The position numbers and the translations under genes are program-made. 64,000 nucleotides of DNA from JAKOQB01 sp036824465 (GTDB lineage: Bacteria; Pseudomonadota; Gammaproteobacteria; Burkholderiales; Burkholderiaceae_F), in the NCBI GenBank assembly GCA_036824465.1, contig DAITAC010000001.1:1-64000 (forward strand), read 5' to 3'. Under the pieces are notes generated by a model. The model worked only from the letters and a program-made list of their open reading frames with translations, had not been told where the DNA came from and did no database searches. Positions 45,464-53,919 of this stretch are shown piece after piece (the first letter of the stretch is position 1; each line of letters starts with the position of its first letter).

Positions 45464-46005
45464 TGGCCGTCACCTCGGAAGCGCGCGCCGCGAATGTCAG
45501 CCTGGTGATCCTTGACGTTGACGGCGTATTGACGGACGGACGCCTTTATTTCGGAGCGCAGGGAGAAGCGTTGAAAGTATTCGACGTGCGCGACGGCCAC
45601 GGCATCAAGCTGCTGCGACAGGCGGGGATCGAGGTGGCGATCCTCTCGTCACGCCGCTCCGAGATAGTTGAAGTGCGCGCGCGCGAACTCGGCATCGTTC
45701 ATGTACTGCAAGGTGAGGCGGACAAGTGCGCCGGTTTCGAGCGCCTGCTCGCCGAGATGAATACAACGCCCGCGCAGTGCGCATTCATCGGCGACGACTG
45801 GCCCGATCTGCCGGTTCTGACCAAGGTCGGTCTTGCCGCAGCAGTCGCGGACGCCCGACCAGAAGTTCGACGCATCGCGCACTGGATTGCGCCGGCTGAA
45901 GGCGGTCGGGGCGCAGTGCGGCAGTTGGCCGAGTTCATCCTGCGCGCACAAGGCAAGTTTGACGCTGCGCTGGCACACCATTCGGCAGAGCGCACCCATG
46001 CGTAA
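45463..46005 (+). CDS. kdsC: 3-deoxy-manno-octulosonate 8-phosphate phosphatase
   Basis: A 180-residue HAD-superfamily phosphatase (class C0, tetrameric type) yielding free KDO. The nucleophile motif DVDGVLTDG, the motif SSRRSE and the metal-binding GDDWPDLP are visible. An overlapping ATG after kdsD's stop starts it; a GTG three bases earlier is also possible. About 150 bases separate it from lptC. Confidence 0.93.
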   Translation: MAVTSEARAANVSLVILDVDGVLTDGRLYFGAQGEALKVFDVRDGHGIKLLRQAGIEVAILSSRRSEIVEVRARELGIVHVLQGEADKCAGFERLLAEMNTTPAQCAFIGDDWPDLPVLTKVGLAAAVADARPEVRRIAHWIAPAEGGRGAVRQLAEFILRAQGKFDAALAHHSAERTHA

Positions 46006-46157
46006 GTGGATGCAGAGTCGTTGCCGCCAGGCGCGCGTTTCCCTTGCGTTTGCCTCTCGCGCCGCGCTGAGCGGCGTAAAGCGACGCACGCTGACCGAAA
46101 CCGCGCGAGGCACACGTGCGACGCACGGCGTCGCGTGCACTTCAAGTGCTTCCAGTT

Positions 46158-46739
46158 ATGCGTGACCGCATCACGATGATCATCGCCATTGTGCTGCTGG
46201 CCGTGGTGACCGCGACCAGTTACTGGTATTCACGCGTGATGCGCAAGCCGGAAAGCGCCGAGCCGCCGCGCCCCGGAACGCCGGATGTTGTGGTCGATCG
46301 AGTGGTGCTGACCCAGTTTGACGCGCAGGGTCGGGCACGACATAAGCTGTTTGGCGAGCAATTGCGTCACTTTGCCGATAACGACGACATCGAAGTCACC
46401 GCACCGAGGTTGATCAGCTTGCGACCGGATCAGCCGCGCGTCGAGGCAAAGGCACGCACTGCACGGGTCGAGAACGCCGCCGAACGCGTTCATCTGAATG
46501 GCGACGTCGTGATCTCCCGTGCCGCCTTTGACGCACAGCCGGAGATGCGCATCACGACTGATTACCTGCTGGCGCTGCCGGACGAGGATCGCTACCGCAC
46601 GGATCGCCCGGTCAAGATGACGCGTGGCGCATCGTCGATCAGTGCCAATGGCATGGACTTCGACAACATTGCGCGCACCGTCGTGATGACCGGCGCGGTG
46701 CGCAGCCTGATCGAGCCACGACCGCGCGCGGGACGATAG
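46158..46739 (+). CDS. lptC: LPS export ABC transporter periplasmic protein LptC
   Basis: A 193-residue bitopic inner-membrane protein of the Lpt bridge. One N-terminal membrane helix (about residues 6-24) precedes a beta-jellyroll typical of LptC (DVVVDRVVLTQFDAQG, LFGEQLRHF, DIEVTAPRL, RVHLNGDVVISRA). It passes LPS from the LptBFG ATPase to LptA. The start ATG at 46158 was chosen because it begins right at the helix; an upstream in-frame start at 46116 would add 14 residues. Confidence 0.9.
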   Translation: MRDRITMIIAIVLLAVVTATSYWYSRVMRKPESAEPPRPGTPDVVVDRVVLTQFDAQGRARHKLFGEQLRHFADNDDIEVTAPRLISLRPDQPRVEAKARTARVENAAERVHLNGDVVISRAAFDAQPEMRITTDYLLALPDEDRYRTDRPVKMTRGASSISANGMDFDNIARTVVMTGAVRSLIEPRPRAGR

Positions 46740-46742
46740 GCA

Positions 46743-47348
46743 ATGACAAAGCTGCGTTTGCTTCGCCTGTTCGCCCTCTTCGCCGCGACTGCATCGGTTC
46801 CCGCGCTTGCGGAGCGTGCGGATCGTGACAAGCCTACGCAGATCGACGCCAGTCGTGCCACCGGCGAAGAGCTGAAACAGGTTGTCGTGTACTCGGGTCA
46901 GGTCGTGCTGACAAAGGGCACGTTGCGCATCACCGGGGAACGGCTGGAGTTACGCGAGGATCCAGAGGGCTATCAGTTCGCGGTCGTGACGGCACCGCGT
47001 GGCGGTCTGGCCACCTTTCGGCAACGACGCGATTCGAGCCGCCCGGATGTGGAAGAGTTTTTCGAGGCGGCGGCAGAGCGGCTTGAGTACGACGGCAAGG
47101 CGGAGACGGTCCGGCTCACAGGCCGGGCGCAGGTCAAACGCATCGAGAACGGCGCGCCGCGCGACGAGTTCAGCGGCGGAGTGATCACGTACAACATGCG
47201 CGAATCGCGCTACAGCGGCGAAGGTGGCGATGCCAAGGATGGTGGACGCACACGTACCATCATCGCGCCGCGGTCGCCAGCGACGCCTGCCTTCGCGCCT
47301 GTTCCGCTTGCACCGGCCCGCAGCGTCGAGCCGGAGAAGAAGCAGTGA
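46743..47348 (+). CDS. lptA: Lipopolysaccharide transport periplasmic protein LptA
   Basis: A 201-residue periplasmic protein forming the bridge that carries LPS to the outer membrane. Signal peptide residues 1-23 (ends PALAE), then beta-jellyroll segments with the family phrases ELKQVVVYSGQVVLTKGTLRITG and ITYNMRESRYS. The C-terminal ~30 residues are a Pro/Ala-rich tail (SPATPAFAPVPLAP) outside the fold. It starts three bases after lptC and overlaps lptB by four bases. Confidence 0.93.
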   Translation: MTKLRLLRLFALFAATASVPALAERADRDKPTQIDASRATGEELKQVVVYSGQVVLTKGTLRITGERLELREDPEGYQFAVVTAPRGGLATFRQRRDSSRPDVEEFFEAAAERLEYDGKAETVRLTGRAQVKRIENGAPRDEFSGGVITYNMRESRYSGEGGDAKDGGRTRTIIAPRSPATPAFAPVPLAPARSVEPEKKQ

Positions 47349-48142
47349 ACGCACCGGAAAGCACAACCGTCACCGCGCCCAACACGCGGGGAACGCTGGC
47401 GCGCGGTCGTCTGGTAGTCGCGCATCTGCGCAAGCAGTACGGCGCGCGCGTCGTCGTCAGGGACGTGTCATTGACGGTCGAAGCGGGCGAAGTCGTCGGC
47501 CTGCTTGGGCCGAACGGCGCCGGCAAGACAACCTGCTTCTACATGGTGGTCGGGTTGGTTCCGATGGACGGCGGGACGATCGCACTTGACGACACCTCGA
47601 TTGCCCACCTGCCGATTCATCGGCGCGCGCGACTCGGATTGTCATACCTGCCGCAGGAGGCATCGGTCTTCCGCCGCCTGACTGTGGAGGAAAACGTCCG
47701 CGCCGTCCTCGAACTGCAGGTCGATGAGCGGCGCCGGCCGCTGCAGTCCTCGCGTGTGAAGGAACAGCTGGACGCACTTCTCGACGAGCTTCAGATCGCG
47801 CACTTGCGCACCAACACCGCACAGAGCCTGTCCGGCGGCGAGCGTCGCCGCGTCGAGATCGCGCGCGCGCTTGCCGCCCGACCGCGCTTCATCCTGCTGG
47901 ATGAGCCGTTCGCAGGCGTCGACCCGATTGCGGTGATCGAAATTCAGCGCATTGTTCGTTTTCTGAAGGAGCGCGGGATTGGCGTGCTGATCACCGACCA
48001 CAACGTACGTGAAACGCTGGGAATCTGCGACCACGCATACATCATCAACGAAGGCCAGGTACTCGCCGCCGGCGCGCCGCACGAAATCGTTGAGAACGAT
48101 TCGGTGCGGCGCGTATATCTGGGCGAGCACTTCAGGATGTGA
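47345..48142 (+). CDS. lptB: LPS export ABC transporter ATP-binding protein LptB
   Basis: A 265-residue ATPase of the LptB2FG exporter. Walker A GPNGAGKTT, signature LSGGERRRVE, Walker B ILLDEPFAGVD, and the switch His in ITDHNV are present, and the C terminus ends in the LptB-type VYLGEHFRM. The GTG start overlaps the lptA stop (GTGA). About 25 extra N-terminal residues precede the usual core start. rpoN follows 23 bases later, a conserved order. Confidence 0.96.
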   Translation: MNAPESTTVTAPNTRGTLARGRLVVAHLRKQYGARVVVRDVSLTVEAGEVVGLLGPNGAGKTTCFYMVVGLVPMDGGTIALDDTSIAHLPIHRRARLGLSYLPQEASVFRRLTVEENVRAVLELQVDERRRPLQSSRVKEQLDALLDELQIAHLRTNTAQSLSGGERRRVEIARALAARPRFILLDEPFAGVDPIAVIEIQRIVRFLKERGIGVLITDHNVRETLGICDHAYIINEGQVLAAGAPHEIVENDSVRRVYLGEHFRM

Positions 48143-48165
48143 CGCGCGTTCGTGTCTGAAGGCCG

Positions 48166-49653
48166 ATGAAACCCAGCCTGCAACTGAAGCTCAGTCAGCA
48201 CCTTGCGCTGACGCCGCAGTTGCAGCAGTCGATAAGGCTGCTGCAACTGTCCACGCTTGAGCTGAATCAGGAGATCGATCAAGCTCTCGCGGACAATCCG
48301 CTGCTCGAGCGCGACGACGACCCCCTCGCTACCGCCATGCGCGTCGGCTCCGATGGGGCGATCCTGGAAAAATCGGCACCGAGCGAATCGCTCAATGCCG
48401 AGCAAGGCGCGGGCCAGATGACCGAGGCCAACGGGTCCGAGCACGGCGAGGACATGGGCGGAGATTTCAGCGTCGCCGACTGGGGCTCCGCGCCCAGCAC
48501 GGGATCAAGCGACGACGAAGACGCAGGCCCGCTGGCCTGGGCCTCAACGCATTCCTCACTCGCCCAGCATCTGGACGCGCAACTCGCGACAACGCAGGTT
48601 TCCGTCCGCGACCGGGTATTGGTTGGCCTGCTGATCGAGGCGCTCGATGAAGACGGCTACCTGACCTCGACACTCGAGGAGATTCTGGAGATGTGCCCGC
48701 CGGAGGCGGATGTCGATATCGACGATCTGACGACGGCACTCAGGCTGCTGCAAAGCTTCGACCCGCCAGGAGTCGGCGCACGTACGCCAGCGGAATGCCT
48801 GTTGATTCAACTCGATCTGCTCGGCCGGCAAGCCACACCATCCTGTTCCGAGCAAGTTCTGGCATACGCAAAGTCGATAGTTAGCGAACACTTGCCTTTG
48901 CTCGCAAATCGGGACTTCGCCAAGCTGCGCCGACTGCTTGAGGCAAGTGACGACGATCTTCGTACCGCGCATCAGGTGATTCGTGGACTGAATCCGCGCC
49001 CGGGCGTAGGCTTTGGTGCACAGACGACCGATTATGTGGTTCCGGACATATTCGTCCGGCGCCTTAAGGGCCGGTGGGTAGCGCAATTGAACCCGGACAT
49101 CATGCCGCGCCTGCGCGTGAACCAGCTTTACGCGTCGATCGTCAAACGCGACAGAGGCAAAGAGGGACAGGCACCTTGGTCGGCTCGGCTCCAGGAAGCC
49201 CGCTGGTTGATACGAAACATCCAGCAACGGTTCGACACCATCTTGCGCGTCGCCCAGGCGATCGTCGATCGCCAGCACAACTTCTTCACCCACGGCGCCA
49301 TTGCGATGCGGCCACTCGTGTTGCGCGAGATCGCCAGCACGGTCAGCCTGCACGAATCGACCGTGTCGCGCGTCACTGCCAGCAAGTACATGGCGACGCC
49401 GTTAGGCGTATTCGAACTGAAGTATTTCTTCGGCAGCCATGTGGCGACCGAAACCGGCGGCGCGGCCTCGTCAACGGCGATCCGCGCATTGATCAAGCAA
49501 CTTATAGGAGCAGAAGACCCCAAGGATCCACTGTCAGATAGCCGAATCGCAGAGTTGCTCGGCGAGCAGGGCATCGTGGTGGCGCGACGTACAGTCGCCA
49601 AGTACCGCGAGGCGCTGAAGATCCCGCCGGTCGCAATGCGAAAAGTTCTGTAG
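48166..49653 (+). CDS. rpoN: RNA polymerase sigma-54 factor
   Basis: A 495-residue sigma-54 with the three classical regions: Gln/Leu-rich activator-interacting N terminus (LKLSQHLALTPQLQQSIRLLQ, 1-50), an acidic linker (about 50-130), the core-binding middle, the helix-turn-helix region and the RpoN box ARRTVAKYRE at 473-482 that reads the -24 promoter element. It directs nitrogen, transport and surface genes activated by enhancer-binding proteins. hpf and ptsN lie downstream as in most proteobacteria. Confidence 0.97.
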   Translation: MKPSLQLKLSQHLALTPQLQQSIRLLQLSTLELNQEIDQALADNPLLERDDDPLATAMRVGSDGAILEKSAPSESLNAEQGAGQMTEANGSEHGEDMGGDFSVADWGSAPSTGSSDDEDAGPLAWASTHSSLAQHLDAQLATTQVSVRDRVLVGLLIEALDEDGYLTSTLEEILEMCPPEADVDIDDLTTALRLLQSFDPPGVGARTPAECLLIQLDLLGRQATPSCSEQVLAYAKSIVSEHLPLLANRDFAKLRRLLEASDDDLRTAHQVIRGLNPRPGVGFGAQTTDYVVPDIFVRRLKGRWVAQLNPDIMPRLRVNQLYASIVKRDRGKEGQAPWSARLQEARWLIRNIQQRFDTILRVAQAIVDRQHNFFTHGAIAMRPLVLREIASTVSLHESTVSRVTASKYMATPLGVFELKYFFGSHVATETGGAASSTAIRALIKQLIGAEDPKDPLSDSRIAELLGEQGIVVARRTVAKYREALKIPPVAMRKVL

Positions 49654-49744
49654 CGACGCGAGTGCCCGCGACGGTGCTCAAGTCGATCCGACAACCCAGC
49701 CGACGTATCCGAGATCCTCGTCGGCTTCCACGTAAGGGTGCTGC

Positions 49745-50077
49745 ATGAACCTCATCATCCACGGTCATCACGTCGAAGTGACCCCGGCACTGCGGGGCTA
49801 CGTCGAGGGCAAGATGGAACGGATCCGGCGTCATTTCGACAACCTGATCGAAGCTGACGTTGTACTTTCCGTGGAAGATAAGCTTAGGCAACGAGCGGAG
49901 ATTACCCTTAGGGTGCGTGGCAACAGCATTCATGCGGAGGCCACGGAAGTAGACATGTATGCGGCGATCGACGTCTTGATGGACAAGCTTGATCGCCAGG
50001 TTCTGCGGCATAAGGACCGGGTCAGAAACCACGTTCGGGATCCGCTCAAGCATCAGACTGCACAGCAGCAGCAGTAG
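49745..50077 (+). CDS. hpf: Ribosome hibernation promoting factor, short form
   Basis: A 110-residue protein of the HPF/YfiA family that binds the small subunit decoding centre in stationary phase and promotes ribosome dimerisation. The S30AE fold starts MNLIIHGHHVEVTPALRGYV and continues KMERIRRHFDN and AEITLRVRGNSIHAEATEVDMY. It lacks the C-terminal dimerisation domain of long HPF. AAGGGTG lies upstream of the ATG. It is followed by a predicted terminator at 50105-50122. Confidence 0.94.
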   Translation: MNLIIHGHHVEVTPALRGYVEGKMERIRRHFDNLIEADVVLSVEDKLRQRAEITLRVRGNSIHAEATEVDMYAAIDVLMDKLDRQVLRHKDRVRNHVRDPLKHQTAQQQQ

Positions 50078-50104
50078 GACCCCCGTGGCCTGCTGACAAT
50101 CCAG

Positions 50105-50122
50105 GGCCCGCAACCGCGGGCC
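50105..50122 (+). terminator. Predicted rho-independent terminator after hpf
   Basis: A seven-base-pair GC stem GGCCCGC/GCGGGCC with a four-base loop, 27 bases after the hpf stop. A TTC...TTTT stretch follows but is interrupted, so termination may be partial. It separates hpf from ptsN. Confidence 0.5.
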
Positions 50123-50165
50123 TTCATCGTCCTGCTTTTGCACCGTCACCTCCCACTGAGCGCGT

Positions 50166-50183
50166 TGTTGCGGCATTGCAACA
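50166..50183. promoter_or_regulatory. TGTTGC-N6-GCAACA palindrome
   Basis: A perfect six-base inverted repeat with a six-base centre, 34 bases upstream of a second palindrome of the same centre length. Both lie just before the presumed ptsN promoter. Binding protein unknown. Confidence 0.4.
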
Positions 50184-50216
50184 TGCGCCTATCCCGCGTC
50201 ATTCGACCTTCCGTGT

Positions 50217-50248
50217 GCCAGTTCGCCATAACTGGCGGCGCCTATACT
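50217..50248 (+). promoter_or_regulatory. ptsN promoter candidate with overlapping palindrome
   Basis: GCCAGTT-CGCCAT-AACTGGC (50217-50236) is a perfect seven-base inverted repeat; it is followed after six bases by TATACT (50243-50248), a full-match -10 box. The -35 position would fall inside the palindrome and has only a weak match, which fits a promoter under operator or activator control. The binding protein is unknown. Confidence 0.5.
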
Positions 50249-50462
50249 TCGCGCCGTCCTGCGCTTGAAGTCCGCCGCCTATCAAGTCCGTTGCGAGACG
50301 ACGCGCCCCCGTCCACGCGACCGGCAAGCGACGACGAACATTGCATTCAAGAAATAGGCCGGAACACGCCCACAACAGTCTTGATCCGATTTTCTGCGCA
50401 CCATTAACCTCATTACGTCTCGTGTGCCAAGAGCCTTTGGCCAACCCCCCGCAAGACACGAA

Positions 50463-50933
50463 ATGAACCTGATCTCTCGCCTGCTGCCGCCCTCGAACGT
50501 TTTGATCGGGTTGGCAGCGTCGAGCAAGAAGCGCGCCTTTGAGCAGGCCGGGTTGCTTTTCGAGAACAACCAGGGCATCGCGCGCGCCGCCGTATTCGAC
50601 AGCTTGTTTGCACGCGAGCGCTTGGGATCGACAGGCCTGGGCCAAGGTGTGGCGATTCCGCACGGTCGGATCAAGGGACTGAAAGAGGCGATCGCAGCCG
50701 TCGTTCGTCTTGAGGAACCAGTACCCTTTGACGCACCTGACGGGCGCCCGGTTCAGTTGTTGATCTTCCTGCTGGTGCCGGAACAGGCCACGCAGCAACA
50801 CCTCGATATCCTGTCTGAATTGGCGCAGATGCTGTCGGACAAGGGATTTCGAGAGAGTCTGCTGACGGCCGCTGACGCCAAAGCCGTGCATGCGCAACTT
50901 GCTACTTGGGAGCCTGTGCGACCGGCCGCCTGA
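50463..50933 (+). CDS. ptsN: PTS-Ntr enzyme IIA (PtsN)
   Basis: A 156-residue EIIA-Ntr regulatory phospho-carrier. The phospho-acceptor His67 lies in QGVAIPHGRI, and the fold markers SLFARERLGSTGLG and LIFLLVPEQATQQHLDILSELAQ are present. It senses nitrogen and carbon state through the Ntr phosphotransfer chain and acts on potassium transport, stress and metabolism in other proteobacteria. hprK follows 34 bases later. Start ATG 50463 fits the conserved MNLISRLLPPSNV beginning. Confidence 0.95.
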   Translation: MNLISRLLPPSNVLIGLAASSKKRAFEQAGLLFENNQGIARAAVFDSLFARERLGSTGLGQGVAIPHGRIKGLKEAIAAVVRLEEPVPFDAPDGRPVQLLIFLLVPEQATQQHLDILSELAQMLSDKGFRESLLTAADAKAVHAQLATWEPVRPAA

Positions 50934-50967
50934 CACCACTGCCCGGCGCGTCGGCTAAGCTTCCAGC

Positions 50968-51897
50968 ATGCCGACGCTCCAGTCGCTTTTCGAAGAGAAT
51001 TCCGACCGCTTGAAGTTGCGCTGGATCGCCGGACTTAGCGGCGGTGAGCGCAAGTTTCAGGGAAGCGGCGCACTCGACGTTCCTGCGGCCGACCTCGTCG
51101 GCCACTTGAACCTCATTCATCCCAATCGGCTTCATGTACTCGGCGGCCCGGAAGTTCAGTACGTCACCCGTATGGACAGCGGGCGCATCGCCCACTATGC
51201 GGACGAACTTGTGTCCGGCGGTGCGCTGGGATTGATCGTGGCGGAGGATCTGGCCCTTCCGCCGGAAATGGAGGCAGCCGCCGAGCGCACCGGGCTGGCC
51301 GTGTTTGCGTCCCCTCTGCCGTCAGCGAGCGTGATCGACCTGCTCCGCATTTACCTTGGCAAGTCGATGGCCGCACATTGCACGATGCACGGCGTGTTCA
51401 TGGACGTGCTCGGAATGGGAGTGCTGATCTCGGGCGAATCCGGGGTGGGTAAGAGCGAACTCGGGCTGGAGCTGATCAGTCGGGGGCACGGCCTGGTCGC
51501 CGACGATGTGGTCGATTTCGCTCGAGTCGCACCCGACACGATCGATGGGCGGTGCCCGTCCCTCCTTGCAAACCTGCTCGAGGTCCGTGGCCTGGGCCTG
51601 CTCGATATCAAGTCGATCTTTGGTGAAACCGCCGTGCGACGCAAGATGAAGCTGCGCCTGATTGTTGAACTGCGTCGCCGCGCCGCAACAGAAATGATGG
51701 AACGCCTTCCGCTGGCCGGCACGACGGAGGACGTGCTCGGGCTGCCGATTCACAAGGTCGTGATTCCGGTTGCAGCCGGCCGCAACCTCGCGGTGCTGCT
51801 GGAAGCCGCAGTCCGCAATACGATCCTGAAGTTGCGGGGAATTGACACAATGGCCGATTTCCTGGAACGCCAGCGGCAGGCGATGGACGACGTGTAG
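50968..51897 (+). CDS. hprK: HPr kinase/phosphorylase
   Basis: A 309-residue bifunctional enzyme that phosphorylates and dephosphorylates HPr at a serine. The catalytic Walker A is GESGVGKSELG, followed by LISRGHGLVADDVV and the K3/P-type signature EVRGLGLLDI. In proteobacteria it pairs with the Ntr-type PTS and rapZ. A 98-residue PsiF-repeat gene and a terminator separate it from rapZ. Confidence 0.95.
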   Translation: MPTLQSLFEENSDRLKLRWIAGLSGGERKFQGSGALDVPAADLVGHLNLIHPNRLHVLGGPEVQYVTRMDSGRIAHYADELVSGGALGLIVAEDLALPPEMEAAAERTGLAVFASPLPSASVIDLLRIYLGKSMAAHCTMHGVFMDVLGMGVLISGESGVGKSELGLELISRGHGLVADDVVDFARVAPDTIDGRCPSLLANLLEVRGLGLLDIKSIFGETAVRRKMKLRLIVELRRRAATEMMERLPLAGTTEDVLGLPIHKVVIPVAAGRNLAVLLEAAVRNTILKLRGIDTMADFLERQRQAMDDV

Positions 51898-52004
51898 CCG
51901 ATTTGCACTGCCGTCAACCCCGCATGCTTCGATGGCGTTATTGGCTCACTGGACGGGCGCCCGTGCCGCGCCGCCAGATCACTAACCCCTGGAGGAGAAA
52001 CGCA

Positions 52005-52301
52005 ATGTTCAAGCAAGCCCTGATCGCCGCCTGTCTGCTGCTGCCCGTGGCAACGATGGCCGCAGAAGAGAAGAAGATGTCGTCGCAGCAGAACAAGATG
52101 GCGACATGCAACAAGGATGCCGGAGCCAAGAAGCTTGAAGGCGATGCACGCAAGACCTTCATGAAGGAATGCCTGTCGGCGAAGCCGGCCGCCAAGATGA
52201 CGCAGCAGGACAAGATGAAGTCCTGCAACAAGGATGCCGGAGCCAAGAGCCTCAAAGGCGACGAGCGCAAGAAATTCATGTCGGAATGCCTGAAGGGCTG
52301 A
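52005..52301 (+). CDS. PsiF-repeat exported protein
   Basis: A 98-residue small exported protein. Signal peptide residues 1-20 (ends TMAA), then two PsiF repeats (about 25-57 and 65-97), each with a paired Cys pattern KMxxCNKDAGAK...GDxRKxFMxECL. The E. coli namesake PsiF is phosphate-starvation inducible; the role is unknown. GGAGGAG seven to thirteen bases before the ATG is a strong ribosome site. It is followed by a strong terminator and sits between hprK and rapZ. Confidence 0.9.
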   Translation: MFKQALIAACLLLPVATMAAEEKKMSSQQNKMATCNKDAGAKKLEGDARKTFMKECLSAKPAAKMTQQDKMKSCNKDAGAKSLKGDERKKFMSECLKG

Positions 52302-52327
52302 GCTCAGGCTCGTCAGAAATGCAGGAG

Positions 52328-52352
52328 GGGCGCGGCTTGGCCGCGCCCTTTT
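52328..52352 (+). terminator. Rho-independent terminator after the PsiF-repeat gene
   Basis: A perfect nine-base-pair stem GGGCGCGGC/GCCGCGCCC with a three-base loop followed by TTTT. It lies 26 bases after the stop codon and 37 bases before rapZ, so rapZ needs its own promoter or read-through. Confidence 0.85.
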
Positions 52353-52388
52353 CATTTCGGGGGTTGCACATCGTGCAAGAATCGCCGT

Positions 52389-53255
52389 ATGCGCGTAGTG
52401 CTGGTCACCGGAATGTCGGGCTCGGGTAAGTCGGTTGCGATCCGGCTACTCGAGGATCTCGGCTACTACTGCGTCGACAACCTGCCGCCACGGTTTCTCG
52501 CCGAGGTCTGCACCTATCTGAACGAGGCAGGACACAACGAAGTCGCGGTATCGGTGGATGCCCGTACCGAGCTGTCCCTTGGACAGCTTCCGACGCTGAT
52601 CGAAAGCCTGCGCGGCGCGGGCCACGATGTGCGCGTGCTCTTCCTGACTGCGTCGACCGAAGCGCTGGTTCAGCGCTACTCCGAAAGCAGGCGGCGACAC
52701 CCCCTTTCCGAGCGACTCGCCCTCGGAGCCGACGGCCTTGAAGCAACGTTGACCGAATCGATCGAGGCCGAGCGCGACCTGCTCGCGCCAATGAATTCGA
52801 TCGGCCATCTGATTGACACGAGTTCGCTGCAGCCGAATACGCTGCGCAACTGGGTGCAGCAGTTCGCCGACAGCCCGCGCGCCACGTTGACGCTGACGTT
52901 CGAATCGTTCGCCTACAAGAGCGGTATCCCGGTCGATGCCGACCTCGTTTTCGACGTGCGCAATCTTCCGAATCCGTTCTATGACCCGCTTCTCAAATCG
53001 CTGACTGGACTCGACGCGCCGGTCATCGCTTTTCTCTCGGCATCACGACGGGTCGGCGAGATGACCGAGGACATCGGACGTTTTCTGAAGAAATGGCTGC
53101 CCGGCTACGTGCAGGACACGCGCCACTATGTGACGGTCGCGATCGGTTGCACTGGTGGACAGCATCGATCGGTCTACGTCGTCGAGCAGCTTTCAAAGCA
53201 GTTCGCGGGCAGCGGTCGCGTACTGGTACGCCACCGCGCAATTGCGCGTCACTGA
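52389..53255 (+). CDS. rapZ: RNase adapter protein RapZ
   Basis: A 288-residue nucleotide-binding protein that in enterobacteria guides RNase E to the GlmZ small RNA and senses glucosamine 6-phosphate. Walker A GMSGSGKS lies at residues 8-15; Walker B-like VLFLTAS and the C-terminal conserved TVAIGCTGGQHRSVYVVEQL are present. The upstream terminator at 52328-52352 suggests separate transcription from hprK. No glmS is nearby. Confidence 0.95.
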   Translation: MRVVLVTGMSGSGKSVAIRLLEDLGYYCVDNLPPRFLAEVCTYLNEAGHNEVAVSVDARTELSLGQLPTLIESLRGAGHDVRVLFLTASTEALVQRYSESRRRHPLSERLALGADGLEATLTESIEAERDLLAPMNSIGHLIDTSSLQPNTLRNWVQQFADSPRATLTLTFESFAYKSGIPVDADLVFDVRNLPNPFYDPLLKSLTGLDAPVIAFLSASRRVGEMTEDIGRFLKKWLPGYVQDTRHYVTVAIGCTGGQHRSVYVVEQLSKQFAGSGRVLVRHRAIARH

Positions 53256-53283
53256 CACGTCCGTTGACCGCCAGCATCAATCA

Positions 53284-53919
53284 ATGAAGCTGCCGTTGTT
53301 TCCCTTGAATGCCGTGCTGTTTCCGGGCGGAACCTTGCCGCTGCGCGTGTTCGAAGCCCGCTACATGGACATGGTGCGAGACTGCCTCAGGAACGAAGCG
53401 TTGTTCGGCGTGTGCCTGATCATCCGCGGCCGCGAGACCGGCAAGCCGGCGCAGTGCGAAACCGTCGGTTGCATGGCTTCAGTTGCCGCATGGGACATGC
53501 AACAACTCGGCGTGCTGAACATACGCACCCTTGGCACGCAGCGATTCCGCATCAGGCGCGCCGCGGCGCAGGCAGACGGGCTGCTGGTTGGCGACATCGA
53601 AGCGATCCCGCCGGACGCGGATTGGCCGCTGGAACCAGAGCACCAACCATGCGCATCGCTTCTCAACCGCATCATTGACGATCTGGACGCACAAAGGCAG
53701 GCAACGACAGGTGCCAAGATGGACGACGCGCAAATGCTGACAGCAAGCGTGATCGAACGACCCTATCAACTCGAATCCTCGGTGTGGGTCGGAAATCGAA
53801 TTTGCGAAGTGCTGCCGGTGTCGCTGCGCGCGAAGCAAAAACTGATGGAACTCGAAGATGCGCGCGCGCGGCTCGACATCGTGCTGCGGTTCCTGCGGCA
53901 GCACGCGGTGATTCAGTGA
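53284..53919 (+). CDS. LON peptidase substrate-binding domain protein
   Basis: A 211-residue protein consisting only of the Lon N-terminal domain; no AAA+ or protease part follows. Typical pieces are LPLFPLNAVLFPGGTLPLRVFEARY and GTQRFRI. Its ATG has no clear ribosome site, but an upstream in-frame ATG at 53155 would overlap rapZ by about 100 bases. Stop and next start overlap as TGATG. The role of such stand-alone domains is not known. Confidence 0.9.
   Translation: MKLPLFPLNAVLFPGGTLPLRVFEARYMDMVRDCLRNEALFGVCLIIRGRETGKPAQCETVGCMASVAAWDMQQLGVLNIRTLGTQRFRIRRAAAQADGLLVGDIEAIPPDADWPLEPEHQPCASLLNRIIDDLDAQRQATTGAKMDDAQMLTASVIERPYQLESSVWVGNRICEVLPVSLRAKQKLMELEDARARLDIVLRFLRQHAVIQ

Larger units (their letters stand above)
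50078..50462 (+). other. Long leader region before ptsN
   Basis: A 385-base gap without a convincing gene. It holds the hpf terminator (50105-50122), two spaced palindromes (50166-50183 and 50217-50236) and a TATACT box (50243-50248) that would place a transcription start near 50255, leaving a leader of about 200 bases before ptsN. Confidence 0.45.
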
